A stretch of 64,000 bases of DNA from positions 156,686 to 220,685 of the forward strand of contig NZ_MSDO01000004.1 in assembly GCF_001937195.1 (NCBI RefSeq), written 5' to 3'. Source of the stretch: Salinicola socius. Its GTDB lineage: Bacteria; Pseudomonadota; Gammaproteobacteria; Pseudomonadales; Halomonadaceae. Each line of letters starts with the position of its first letter. Position 1 is the stretch's first letter. The position numbers were made by a program, and so were the translations under genes. The notes under the pieces were generated by a model, which was not told the DNA's origin, made no database searches, and saw nothing but the letters and a program-made list of their open reading frames with translations. This document shows, piece by piece, positions 37,006 to 45,240 of this stretch.

Positions 37006-37842
37006 TCAGTCATCGATTTCCCAGCTGACGCTGACACCTGCGTCGATGCTGATCTCGCCACTGCGGTACTCCGCGGCGCTGCCACTGCTGTCGGCCTCCG
37101 CAGCGCGCATCATCACCATCTGCGGCTGGTAGCGCGGAGCGGTGGTCTCCTCGATGGTGACGACATCGCCCAGATCGACGCCCAGCGTGTCCGCCATCAT
37201 CTCGGCCTTCTGGCGGGCGCGTTCGAGTGCCTGCTTGAGCGCCCGATCGTCGGCGGCGTCGCTGTCCTTGAGGCCGTAGCTGACACCGTCGAGTGAATCG
37301 ACCCCGGCGCTGGTCAAGGCGTCGAGAACGCGCGGCAGACGGTCGAGCTCATCGAGCGTCAACGACACCGAACGTTCGACCTGGGTGCGTACCTTGGGAG
37401 GCGTGTTGTCGTCGCCCCGATTGGCGGTCTGCACGAAGTCGGGTCGCACGCTGAGCGAACCGGCGCGAATGTTCCTGCTGTCGATACCCGCGTTTTCCAA
37501 CGTGCGGATCAATTCGCCGGTGCGGGATTCGAGCCGTTCCCGCGCCTTCTTGATGGCGTCGCTATCGCCCGAGGACTCCTCGCCCTGAACCTGGGCGGGC
37601 GTGCGCTCCCAAAGCGTGGCGTTCAGCGTTGCCTGATCGGGCGCGATATCGATCTTGGCATTGGCCTGCACGTGGATTTGGTGGGGTGTCTTGTCGGCGA
37701 GCGCCGGCGTGACCAGCGTCAGGGTCGCCAGCACCGCGGCGACGCCCAGGCCGAGGGTCCGCCCCAGTGTCTGCGGGTGGGCCTTGCGGGGGGATGAGTC
37801 GCACAATGCGTGGCGAAGGTCGATAGGCGTGTCGAGAAACAT
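37006..37842 (-). CDS. Periplasmic SIMPL-domain (DUF541/YggE-like) protein
   Basis: The 278-residue protein has an N-terminal signal after a longer polar start (LGRTLGLGVAAVLATLTLVTPALA). A SIMPL domain follows (QIHVQANAKIDIAPDQATL, RALKQALERARQKAEMMA, DDVVTIEE-type LGDVVTIEETTAP). E. coli YggE is linked to oxidative stress defence. The biochemical role is unknown. ATG 37842 has AAAGGAAA at seven bases. The upstream open frame overlaps btuF in antisense and is not used. Confidence 0.88.
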   Translation of the reverse strand: MFLDTPIDLRHALCDSSPRKAHPQTLGRTLGLGVAAVLATLTLVTPALADKTPHQIHVQANAKIDIAPDQATLNATLWERTPAQVQGEESSGDSDAIKKARERLESRTGELIRTLENAGIDSRNIRAGSLSVRPDFVQTANRGDDNTPPKVRTQVERSVSLTLDELDRLPRVLDALTSAGVDSLDGVSYGLKDSDAADDRALKQALERARQKAEMMADTLGVDLGDVVTIEETTAPRYQPQMVMMRAAEADSSGSAAEYRSGEISIDAGVSVSWEIDD

Positions 37843-37990
37843 GGCATTTCCTTTGTCGAAAAAACGGCGGTACCGAAAACCGGCGTTGAAACGTCGTTCG
37901 TGCGAGAACCGAGCGCTGCATGGACGCTTCCAGCGTCGTTCGGTTCCCATGCTATGCTCGCCCGCTTCTATATCCCAACCCTTCGAGTCG

Positions 37991-38944
37991 ATGATGCGCT
38001 GTCTTTCCCCATTGCCGAGCCGCTGGCGCCAGACAATCCGCTGGCCATTGGCGGCTGTGTCGCCGTTCGCACTGGCGCTGATGGTGGCCGTTGTCGGCTG
38101 GCCGGCGACCAGGGTTTCAGCCGCCGAATCCGACGTGGGTGTGACTGCGGTCAGTGTGGAAGACGATAGCGGCCGTCGGGTGACGCTGGCGCGGCCGGCC
38201 GAGCGCATCATTGCGCTGGCACCGCACCTGGTGGAATTGAGTTACGCCGTCGGCGCCGGCAGACAGCTGGTCGGCGTCATCGACGGCAGCGACTACCCGC
38301 CGGCGGCGCGGCAGATCGCCCGTGTCGGCAGCTACCGAGGGATTCCACTCGAACTGGTCGTTGCCAGGCAGCCGGATCTGGTGCTGGTCTGGGGTAGCGG
38401 TACGCCGGCTTCGCTGGTCGAGCAGCTCGAGCGCCTGGATATCCCCGTCTATCGCAGCGAGCCGCGCCAGCTCGGGGAGATCGCGGGCGACCTGCGGGAT
38501 ATCGGCCGGCTCTCGGGACATGCCTCGGCGGGAGAGCAGGCCGCTTCCGATTTCGAACAAGCGCTGGAAGGGACATCGCAGCAGCTTTCCCCGGCACCAC
38601 GGGTGTTCTATCAGTTGGGGCAGTCACCCTTGACCACCCTGGCCGGCGGTCAGATCGTGACCCAGGTGATTCGCCACTGCGGCGGCGTGCCGCTGTTCGA
38701 CGATGCGCCGGTGCTGGTGCCCCAGATCGGCTGGGAGTCACTGATCGAAGCGCAGCCAGAGGTCATTCTGGCAGCCGGTAACGATGATCGCTGGCAGTCG
38801 TTCTGGGCCGAGCACGATGAATTGCCGGCGGTGCGCAACGGGGCGATGTACACGCTGGACCCGGACGCGATCAGCCGCCCCGGCCCACGCATGATCCACG
38901 CCGTGCGCCAAGTGTGTCGGGCGCTTGCCCAGACGATCCGATAG
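37991..38944 (+). CDS. btuF: Cobalamin ABC transporter substrate-binding protein
   Basis: The 317-residue precursor has a signal segment (WPLAAVSPFALALMVAVVGW) and a periplasmic-binding fold of the BtuF/FecB class. IIALAPHLVELSYAVGAG starts the domain, and QPDLVLVWGSGTP and PRMIHAVRQVCRAL are typical BtuF pieces. It would carry B12 from BtuB to BtuCD. No btuC or btuD is adjacent. Cobalamin adenosyltransferase lies convergently next to it. ATG 37991 is chosen, though an in-frame ATG at 37952 is possible. Confidence 0.82.
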   Translation: MMRCLSPLPSRWRQTIRWPLAAVSPFALALMVAVVGWPATRVSAAESDVGVTAVSVEDDSGRRVTLARPAERIIALAPHLVELSYAVGAGRQLVGVIDGSDYPPAARQIARVGSYRGIPLELVVARQPDLVLVWGSGTPASLVEQLERLDIPVYRSEPRQLGEIAGDLRDIGRLSGHASAGEQAASDFEQALEGTSQQLSPAPRVFYQLGQSPLTTLAGGQIVTQVIRHCGGVPLFDDAPVLVPQIGWESLIEAQPEVILAAGNDDRWQSFWAEHDELPAVRNGAMYTLDPDAISRPGPRMIHAVRQVCRALAQTIR

Positions 38945-38974
38945 CCGACGACCCGATAGCCAACGAGTCGATAG
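38938..38974 (+). repeat. 15-bp tandem repeat on the btuF stop codon
   Basis: CCGATAGCCGACGAC (38938-38952) is followed by CCGATAGCCAACGAG (38953-38967) and a partial TCGATAG. The first copy contains the btuF TAG stop, and each copy repeats a TAG in frame. A separate 7-bp run (GGCCCGC, three imperfect copies near 39040) follows. Confidence 0.85.
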
Positions 38975-39077
38975 CGGAAAGGGGATTCCTGGCCGCGTCT
39001 CGTCGCTCTTGGCGCTCAACCCGGGGATCTTGGCTCTTGGCCCGCGGCCCGCGGCCCGTGGCTCATTGCTCTTGGCG

Positions 39078-39677
39078 TTAGTAGTCGATGCCTCGACGCG
39101 CCTGCACCCCCGCATTGAACGCGTGTTTGGTGTCGTGCATTTCGGTCACCGTATCCGCCATTTCCACCAGCTCGCGGTGGGCATTGCGCCCGGTCACGAT
39201 CACGCTCTGTTCCCGCGGCCGATTGGCAATGGCGCGCCTGACCGTCTCGAACTCGAGATAGCCGAACTTGAGCATGTAGGTGATCTCGTCGAGCACCACC
39301 AGATAGACGTCGGGATCGGCGAGCAGGCGCTCGGCCTCCAGCCACACCTCGAGACAGGCGACGGTGTCGCTGTCGCGATTCTGGGTGTCCCAGGTGAATC
39401 CCGTCGCCATCACGTGGACCTCGAGGTGGGGATCGTCGATCAGCCGGTCGCGTTCGCCGCATTCCCACAGCCCCTTGATGAACTGGATCACGCCGACGCG
39501 ATAGCCGTAGCCCAGCGCACGGGTGACGGTGCCCCAGGCCGCCGTGGTCTTGCCCTTGCCGTTGCCGGTGAAGACCAGCAGTAGACCGCGCTGTTCTGTG
39601 GCGGCGGCGACCTTCTCGTCGACGTGGGATTTGAGTTTCTGCATCGCTTGCTGGTGACGCTGCTGGCGGTCACTCAT
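39078..39677 (-). CDS. btuR: Cob(I)alamin adenosyltransferase
   Basis: The 199-residue enzyme moves the adenosyl group of ATP to Co(I) corrinoid, making adenosylcobalamin. It has the P-loop FTGNGKGKTTAAWG near residues 34-47, then YRVGVIQFIKG and the Walker B LVVLDEITYMLKFGYL. This is the CobA/CobO/BtuR family. ATG 39677 has GGAG eight bases upstream. An open upstream extension of 37 codons looks non-coding. It is convergent with btuF. Confidence 0.93.
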   Translation of the reverse strand: MSDRQQRHQQAMQKLKSHVDEKVAAATEQRGLLLVFTGNGKGKTTAAWGTVTRALGYGYRVGVIQFIKGLWECGERDRLIDDPHLEVHVMATGFTWDTQNRDSDTVACLEVWLEAERLLADPDVYLVVLDEITYMLKFGYLEFETVRRAIANRPREQSVIVTGRNAHRELVEMADTVTEMHDTKHAFNAGVQARRGIDY

Positions 39678-39738
39678 GGCTGGGCTCCGGTCTTGGATGG
39701 AAGGGCGATCGGGTCGGCAAAGGAAAAGCGGATCGGGA

Positions 39739-40047
39739 TCACGGTGCGGGAAGCGGATAGCCCAGCGCGCCGGCGATCTCATCGGCATGATGCTCGACCC
39801 ATGTCGATGAGATCGGGCCCCAGTCGCGGATCACGTAGCGCCCGATCTGGTGACGTTCGCCCGCGGACTGCTCGAACTCGCAGCGAATGTCGAGCTCGCC
39901 CAGTGCGGCCAGCGTATCCTGCGCGGTACGCCGGGGCATGCCGCTGACCTCGACGATGGCCGGCACGCTCGCGGCAAGTCCGGCATCGATCAGGTGGGCG
40001 ACGTAGAGGCGACGATAGAAGCTGGTGCGGGTCTTGCTGAGAGTCAT
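39739..40047 (-). CDS. Winged helix-turn-helix protein of unknown role
   Basis: The 102-residue protein starts MTLSKTRTSFYRRLYVAHLI. A helix-turn-helix follows (VPAIVEVSGMPRRTAQDTLAALGELDI), then a wing and conserved RYVIRDWGPISSTWV. Similar small proteins are found next to btuR in related bacteria, but no target is known. ATG 40047 fits the family start, although its ribosome site is weak. An ATG nine codons upstream is the alternative. It is 61 bp upstream of btuR on the same strand and may be cotranscribed. Confidence 0.72.
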   Translation of the reverse strand: MTLSKTRTSFYRRLYVAHLIDAGLAASVPAIVEVSGMPRRTAQDTLAALGELDIRCEFEQSAGERHQIGRYVIRDWGPISSTWVEHHADEIAGALGYPLPAP

Positions 40048-40138
40048 GGACGGGCTCGTGGTTCGGGATGGCATGGCTCCGATGCTACGCCAACGCCTTG
40101 CGTTCGACGACCGTTGGCACCGTGGGGCAGCACTCGAG

Positions 40139-41140
40139 TCAGGCGGCCATGGATTCCAGCAGCAGCTCGCGGTAATCGAGAAGCCAATCCACGAAGCGAT
40201 CGATGCCCCGTTCCAGCGAAATCTGAGGCGTGTAATGGATGGCCGACTGCAGCTTGCGGGTGTCCGCCCAGGTGCGCTCCATATCGCCCGGCTGCATTTG
40301 TCTGAAGTGCTTGGTGGCGGTGACGCCCAGCCGGGCTTCCAGCGTGGCGACGAAGTCTAGCAGGGCGATCGGCTTGCCGCGCCCCAGATTGTAGATGTCG
40401 TGCGGCGCGCTGCGCTCGGTAGTCGGGGCGGGCGCCGATTCTGGAGCGAGGGGCAGCAACCGCACGATGCACTCGATGACATCGTCGATATAGGTAAAGT
40501 CTCTGGCCATGCGGCCGTGGTTGAAGATATCGATCGGCTCTGCGCGTAACAGGTTGGCGGCAAACAGGCATGGCGCCATGTCCGGGCGTCCCCACGGGCC
40601 ATAGACGGTAAAGAAACGCATTCCGGTGGAAGGCAGCCGATGCAGGTCGGCATAGCTGTAGGCCATCATCTCATTGGCGCGTTTGGTTGCGGCGTAGATC
40701 GAGGCCGGCTGATTCACGGCATCGGTCTCCCGAAATGGCAGGGTTTTCTGGCGCCCGTAGACCGAACTGGAGGAGGCGTAGAGCAGATGCTCGACATCGT
40801 GACGCTTGCACACGTCGAGCAGGTTGAGAAACCCGGTCAGGTTGCTGCGCCCGTACTCGTGCGGGTGATCGACGGAATGGCGCACGCCGGCCTGGGCGGC
40901 GAGATTGACCACGTGAGTGAAACGTTCGCGGACAAACAGCGCCTCCAGCGACGCTAGATCGGCGATATCGATGCGATGGAACGGCACCCCGGACAGCTGT
41001 GCGACTCGCGCCTGCTTGAGGGAGACGGCGTAGTAATCGTTGAGGTTGTCGAGGGCGACGACACTGTGACCATCGCGGGCAAGACGATCGGCAAGATGAA
41101 AGCCGATGAATCCGGCGGCACCGGTAACGAGGATTTTCAT
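40139..41140 (-). CDS. UDP-glucuronate 4-epimerase (LpsL/CapI-type)
   Basis: The 333-residue extended SDR has the NAD fold MKILVTGAAGFIGFHL and DNLNDYYAVSLKQARV. The latter is characteristic of UDP-glucuronate 4-epimerases. The active-site triad is in SSSSVYG and YAATK, with FFTVYGPWGRPDMA and ARDFTYIDDV further on. It would convert UDP-GlcA to UDP-GalA. The start overlaps the stop of the upstream ArnT-like gene (ATGA), so they are translationally coupled. In this context UDP-GalA is the likely sugar for an envelope modification. Confidence 0.87.
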   Translation of the reverse strand: MKILVTGAAGFIGFHLADRLARDGHSVVALDNLNDYYAVSLKQARVAQLSGVPFHRIDIADLASLEALFVRERFTHVVNLAAQAGVRHSVDHPHEYGRSNLTGFLNLLDVCKRHDVEHLLYASSSSVYGRQKTLPFRETDAVNQPASIYAATKRANEMMAYSYADLHRLPSTGMRFFTVYGPWGRPDMAPCLFAANLLRAEPIDIFNHGRMARDFTYIDDVIECIVRLLPLAPESAPAPTTERSAPHDIYNLGRGKPIALLDFVATLEARLGVTATKHFRQMQPGDMERTWADTRKLQSAIHYTPQISLERGIDRFVDWLLDYRELLLESMAA

Positions 41141-42822
41141 GCAGGTTTCTGTCCTTGATGAATCCATGACTGATCGAGCCGGCGAACGGGTGCTGGGCTC
41201 TGATTGCCACAGGCGACCGCCTGCCTGCCGAATGACAGGGCGGCGACGGGTAGCACATCCAGTTGCCCGCCGCGGTAAGGGAAGGTGTGAGCGACGGTGG
41301 CGTCATCCATCAACGGACGGAGATCGCGATCACGGCCGACGACCCAGCCCTCCGGCATCTGGTGTTCAAAGCGACACAGATCTGTGGATGTACCGTTCAG
41401 CGTGATCAGGGGCTTGCTCAGTCGTCCCGCGAACTGAAAGGTCGCCTGGTAGCCATTGCCGTTGAAGGCAACGGGGACCCCCTCATGCTGCAGTCGTGCC
41501 ATCAGCCTGGCGGGAGCGGTGACGTCGTAGCGGCTCCAGAGGGGCGACAGCATCAGTTGGGTGGCGATCAGCACAGCGATACCGGTGCCGAGTGCCAGAT
41601 TGCGAATCGCTTGAGCTGCGCCCAGCCAATGCCGATACCAGAGAAAAGCCGCCCAGGCGATCAGGGCAATAGCCCCGAAGGGGGAAAGCATCGCGCGACT
41701 CACGGCGCCAGTGCCAAGGAGCATCAGAACCGGAGCTGCCACGCCTAGCAGGCCGATGGCCATGGCGGGCAGGCGGCCACGCAGGCGTGCACGGCGATCG
41801 ATGCTGCCGAGACGGTCCATGATCAGCAGCGCCAACGCCGGCAGCAGTGGCATCAGGTAGTGAATCTGCTTGCCGCTGATGAGTGAAAAAATGACCAGCG
41901 GGCAGCCTAGCCAGATCCAGGCCAGGCGCTGATGGCGGTGGCGCGGCAGCCGAGGCCATGCGCTTGGCCATAGCGTCCAGGGGAAGGCGAGCAATGGTAG
42001 CCACGGGAGGTACCACCACACGGGGCGCGCGTGGTCCATTGCCTGTTGCAGGCGATCGACGCTCTGGCCCCAGAGTAGATCCTGGGCGTAGTCGCGACCG
42101 CCCAGCCACGCGGCGGGCAATGCCCAGGCCAACAGCATGGCGAGTCCCAGTGTCAGCGCCAGGACGAGATGACGCCGACCGGATGGACCCAGCGCTGAGG
42201 CTCGCCAAAGCGGGATCGTCAGCAGAATCGGCCCGAGCGTCACGAACACGGCCGGGCCCTTGGCGAGCAGTGCCAGCCCCAGCCAGAGCCCGCTGACGGT
42301 GGCCTTGGATATCGTCAGTTGGCCCGCTACCAGCGGCGCGATGGCGCCCAGCAGGCAGGCGCTGAGCAGGATGTCGAACATCAGCGCGCCGCTGTAGAGG
42401 TTCCACATCAACATGGCCATCAATGCCATGGGCGCGAGTCGCGCCTGACTGCCGGCGTAACCCAGACGGCGGGCGATGCGATAGAGATGCGCCATGGCAA
42501 TCAGCGACGCCAGCGGCGAGATCAACCTGGGCCACCATTCGCTGACCCCGAACAGCGACCAGCCGGAATGGATCAGCCAGAACAGCAGCGGCGGCTTGTC
42601 GGCGTAAGGGACGCCGTTCATGAGCGGAAGCCAGAAAGAGTGGGCGTGCCACATCTCCCAGGCGACCGAGACGTAGCGGGTTTCGTCGATCGGCATCAAC
42701 GGCTTGGCCAGTGCGCCGGCGAGCGCCATCGACCAGAGCAGCACGATGACCGCGGTGTCGCGATGTCTGGTTTCCCAACGCAACAGAGTGAGAGAGTGCG
42801 GAAACTGGCGGGTGATGATCAC
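41137..42822 (-). CDS. ArnT-like lipid-linked sugar transferase (GT83/GT39 type), copy 1
   Basis: The 561-residue membrane protein has about 11-12 helices. The periplasmic catalytic loop after helix 1 carries the ArnT-like acidic MPIDETRYVSVAWEMW and LPLMNGVPYADKPPLLFWL, where ArnT uses Asp/Glu residues to transfer Ara4N from undecaprenyl phosphate to lipid A. ArnT itself is unlikely because no Ara4N-synthesis gene is present. The coupled UDP-GlcA epimerase suggests galacturonate. The start is GTG 42822, with GAGG upstream. A TTAAG-type operator lies 49 bp upstream. Confidence 0.82.
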   Translation of the reverse strand: MIITRQFPHSLTLLRWETRHRDTAVIVLLWSMALAGALAKPLMPIDETRYVSVAWEMWHAHSFWLPLMNGVPYADKPPLLFWLIHSGWSLFGVSEWWPRLISPLASLIAMAHLYRIARRLGYAGSQARLAPMALMAMLMWNLYSGALMFDILLSACLLGAIAPLVAGQLTISKATVSGLWLGLALLAKGPAVFVTLGPILLTIPLWRASALGPSGRRHLVLALTLGLAMLLAWALPAAWLGGRDYAQDLLWGQSVDRLQQAMDHARPVWWYLPWLPLLAFPWTLWPSAWPRLPRHRHQRLAWIWLGCPLVIFSLISGKQIHYLMPLLPALALLIMDRLGSIDRRARLRGRLPAMAIGLLGVAAPVLMLLGTGAVSRAMLSPFGAIALIAWAAFLWYRHWLGAAQAIRNLALGTGIAVLIATQLMLSPLWSRYDVTAPARLMARLQHEGVPVAFNGNGYQATFQFAGRLSKPLITLNGTSTDLCRFEHQMPEGWVVGRDRDLRPLMDDATVAHTFPYRGGQLDVLPVAALSFGRQAVACGNQSPAPVRRLDQSWIHQGQKPA

Positions 42823-42870
42823 GCGATCGCGCCTCGACGAAGTGGAGAGACGCTACTGTGATGGCGCTGG

Positions 42871-42887
42871 CTTAACGAAATATTATC
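42871..42887 (-). promoter_or_regulatory. PmrA/QseB-type box upstream of the ArnT-like/epimerase unit
   Basis: Read on the minus strand, toward the transferase gene, the site is GATAAT-ATTTC-GTTAAG: two 6-bp half sites with a 5-bp spacer. The PmrA consensus known from Salmonella is YTTAAK-N5-YTTAAK. One half matches well (TTAAG). The spacer is identical to the site at 48237-48253. Confidence 0.5.
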
Positions 42888-42955
42888 GAGACAGGACGGT
42901 CTCCAGATCGTGCAAGAACGGGGTTGGGGGCGGAATTCCGAGAAGCGAATCGCAC

Positions 42956-42972
42956 GATAAGAAAGCGTTAAG
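42956..42972 (+). promoter_or_regulatory. PmrA/QseB-type box upstream of the regulator operon
   Basis: Read toward the response-regulator gene, the site is GATAAG-AAAGC-GTTAAG, with the same half sites and spacing as the oppositely oriented box at 42871. It lies 142 bp before the regulator ATG. Autoregulation is inferred. Confidence 0.5.
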
Positions 42973-43114
42973 GTGGGTGTGTCTCAATGGGTTAGACGGG
43001 CGAAATCCCGTCGGGATCCTCGGCGGCGTGACGCAGACGAACGACGAAGCCGGATGATGCACGCGCACGATCGAGACACACAACGAGAGACACGCAACGA
43101 AGACGGAAACCGCA

Positions 43115-43777
43115 ATGCGCGTATTGTTGGTGGAAGATGATCCCCTGCTGGGGGACGGCATTCGGACTGCCCTGATCCGGGAAGGCTACGTGGTGGACTG
43201 GTTGACGAAAGGCCGGGATGCACTGGAAGCAGTGCGCGTCGAGCCATTTTCGTTGGTCGTGCTCGATCTGGGTCTACCGGACATCGACGGACTCGAGGTG
43301 CTCAAAGGCATTCGGCGCCACTATCCGCTGCCGGTTCTGATCCTGACCGCCCGGGATGCGGTCGACCAGCGCATCATGGGGCTGGATGCCGGCGCCGACG
43401 ACTACGTGCTCAAGCCGTTCGATCTGCAGGAGCTGCTGGCACGGATGCGCGTGGTGACGCGTCGTGCCGAAGGCAGGGCGACCCAGCTGCTGGCGATCGG
43501 CCAGTTGACCATCAACGAAGCCGAGCATGAAGTCAGCTGGAAGGGGGCGTCTGTCCCGCTCGCTCGACGGGAGTTTGCGCTGCTGCTCGAGCTGGCCAGA
43601 AACCGCGATAAAGTCATGTCGCGCCCCAAACTGGAAAGTCTGCTCTATGGCTGGGGAGAAGAGGTCGGTTCCAACGCACTGGAAGTTCATGTCCACCACC
43701 TGCGCCGCAAGCTCGACAAGCATCTGATCGCTACGGTCAGAGGCATCGGCTATCGACTGGACAGCCGCGTGGCATGA
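43115..43777 (+). CDS. Response regulator, PmrA/QseB type
   Basis: The 220-residue OmpR-family regulator has acidic pocket EDD (7-9), Asp51 in VVLDLGLPDIDG, Lys in YVLKPFD, and a C-terminal winged helix. ESLLYGWGEEVGSN and VHHLRRKL are the form shared by PmrA and QseB. In pathogens PmrA drives lipid A modification genes. Here the regulator sits between two gene sets for glycolipid-type sugar transfer, each with a PmrA-like box. The start ATG 43115 has a weak purine-rich upstream site. The stop overlaps the kinase start (ATGA). Confidence 0.88.
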   Translation: MRVLLVEDDPLLGDGIRTALIREGYVVDWLTKGRDALEAVRVEPFSLVVLDLGLPDIDGLEVLKGIRRHYPLPVLILTARDAVDQRIMGLDAGADDYVLKPFDLQELLARMRVVTRRAEGRATQLLAIGQLTINEAEHEVSWKGASVPLARREFALLLELARNRDKVMSRPKLESLLYGWGEEVGSNALEVHVHHLRRKLDKHLIATVRGIGYRLDSRVA

Positions 43778-45174
43778 CATCGATCCGCCGCTATCTCAAT
43801 TTTACGCTCGTTGGCGTACTGCTGATCGTCATGGGGCTGGCAGTCACCGCCGCCTATCTGATCACGCGCCACGAAATGGAAGAGATCTTCGATGCGCAGT
43901 TGAGCCTTCAGGCGCGCGTGGTGTCGGCGCTCGTCGATACCGACACGACATCACGGGAGTATCAGGCGGTCGCCGAAAAGCTGTCGCAACCCGGGCACTT
44001 CGCACGCTGGTATGGCCAAACCGGCAGCCTCCTCGACAAGATCGGCCATCCCAAGCGCTACATCCATGAAGAGGGCATGCTGTCGCTCGGCTTCTGGGAT
44101 GCCGGACAGCGACCGATTCTGATGGGACCGCGCTGGCACGGGAAGGACGACGCCTTCCCGGCGCCGAAAGACGCCGGGTATCGCTGGCAGCGTTTCGGCG
44201 GTCATCGCTGGCGGGTCTTCAGCATGCCGATCGAGGGCGGGCGCTGGCTGAGCGTCGGGTTGCGGGAAGCGTTTCAGGACGAACTCTCCAACAAGGTCGC
44301 CATCGGCAATTTCGTGCCGCTGCTGCTGGCGCTGCCGATCCTTATCTGGCTGATTGCCCGGCTGATTCGGCGAGGCTTGAAGCCGATCGATCATCTTTCC
44401 CGACAAGTTCAGGCGCGAGACGAGAAAGACTTGAGTCCGATTCGCGTGGGCGTGCCGCGAGAATTGCAGACCCTGCGTGGTGCGCTCAACGATTTCATCG
44501 ACCGTCTGGGCAAGACGCTCGAACGTGAACGGCGTTTCACGGCCGATGCGGCCCACGAGTTGAGAACCCCGCTGGCGGCCATGAAGATCCATCTCGACAA
44601 CGCCCGTTACGGCGAGCCCAGTGCGCTGGACAAGGCCTATAAAGGCATCGAGCGTCTGCAGCGCGTGGTCGAGCAGTTGCTGCTGCTGGCCCGTCTGGAT
44701 ATTCATCGTGAACGGCCGGCTCCTGAGTCGATCCCGCTGCCGGCCTTGGTCATGGATCTGGCCGCCGATCTGTGGCCGTTGGCCGAGTCCCGGCAGCAGA
44801 CGCTGGAGATCGTCGAAGGCGAGCCGGTGAGCGTTACCGGCAATGCCACCGAACTGGGAATACTGATCCGCAATCTGATGGACAACGCGCTGCGCTATAC
44901 CCCACCGGAAGGGACGGTGGTCGTGGCGGTGGGCAGCGATGACCGGCACCCCTGGCTGACCATCGCGGACTCCGGCCCCGGCATTCCCGAAGCGCTGCTG
45001 GAGTCGGTGAAACAGCGCTTCCAACGCGCGTCCGACCAGCGTATTAGCGGCAGCGGCCTGGGCCTCTCCATTGCGGCCGAGATCGCCGAGCGCCAGCGGT
45101 TGACGATGACGCTCGCCAACCGCGCGGAAGGCGGCCTGGTGGTCAGGCTGGACTGGCTCGATGCTGTCGTCTGA
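43774..45174 (+). CDS. Sensor histidine kinase, PmrB/QseC type
   Basis: The 466-residue kinase has membrane segments at about 10-31 and 179-200. The periplasmic domain of about 145 residues begins HEMEEIFDAQLS, the QseC/PmrB hallmark, with an ExE/EE group of the kind that binds Fe3+ in PmrB. A HAMP linker, phospho-His261 (DAAHELRTPLAAMK), N-box NLMDNALRYTPP and G-boxes DSGPGIP and GSGLGLSI complete it. The likely signals are metals or envelope-active peptides. Overlap with the regulator gene implies coupling. Confidence 0.88.
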   Translation: MTSIRRYLNFTLVGVLLIVMGLAVTAAYLITRHEMEEIFDAQLSLQARVVSALVDTDTTSREYQAVAEKLSQPGHFARWYGQTGSLLDKIGHPKRYIHEEGMLSLGFWDAGQRPILMGPRWHGKDDAFPAPKDAGYRWQRFGGHRWRVFSMPIEGGRWLSVGLREAFQDELSNKVAIGNFVPLLLALPILIWLIARLIRRGLKPIDHLSRQVQARDEKDLSPIRVGVPRELQTLRGALNDFIDRLGKTLERERRFTADAAHELRTPLAAMKIHLDNARYGEPSALDKAYKGIERLQRVVEQLLLLARLDIHRERPAPESIPLPALVMDLAADLWPLAESRQQTLEIVEGEPVSVTGNATELGILIRNLMDNALRYTPPEGTVVVAVGSDDRHPWLTIADSGPGIPEALLESVKQRFQRASDQRISGSGLGLSIAAEIAERQRLTMTLANRAEGGLVVRLDWLDAVV

Positions 45175-45240
45175 CTCACCCCGCCGGGACGTTGGCCGCC
45201 GTCTCGAAGCGCATCGGGTTCATGCTGCAGTCCCAGGCTT

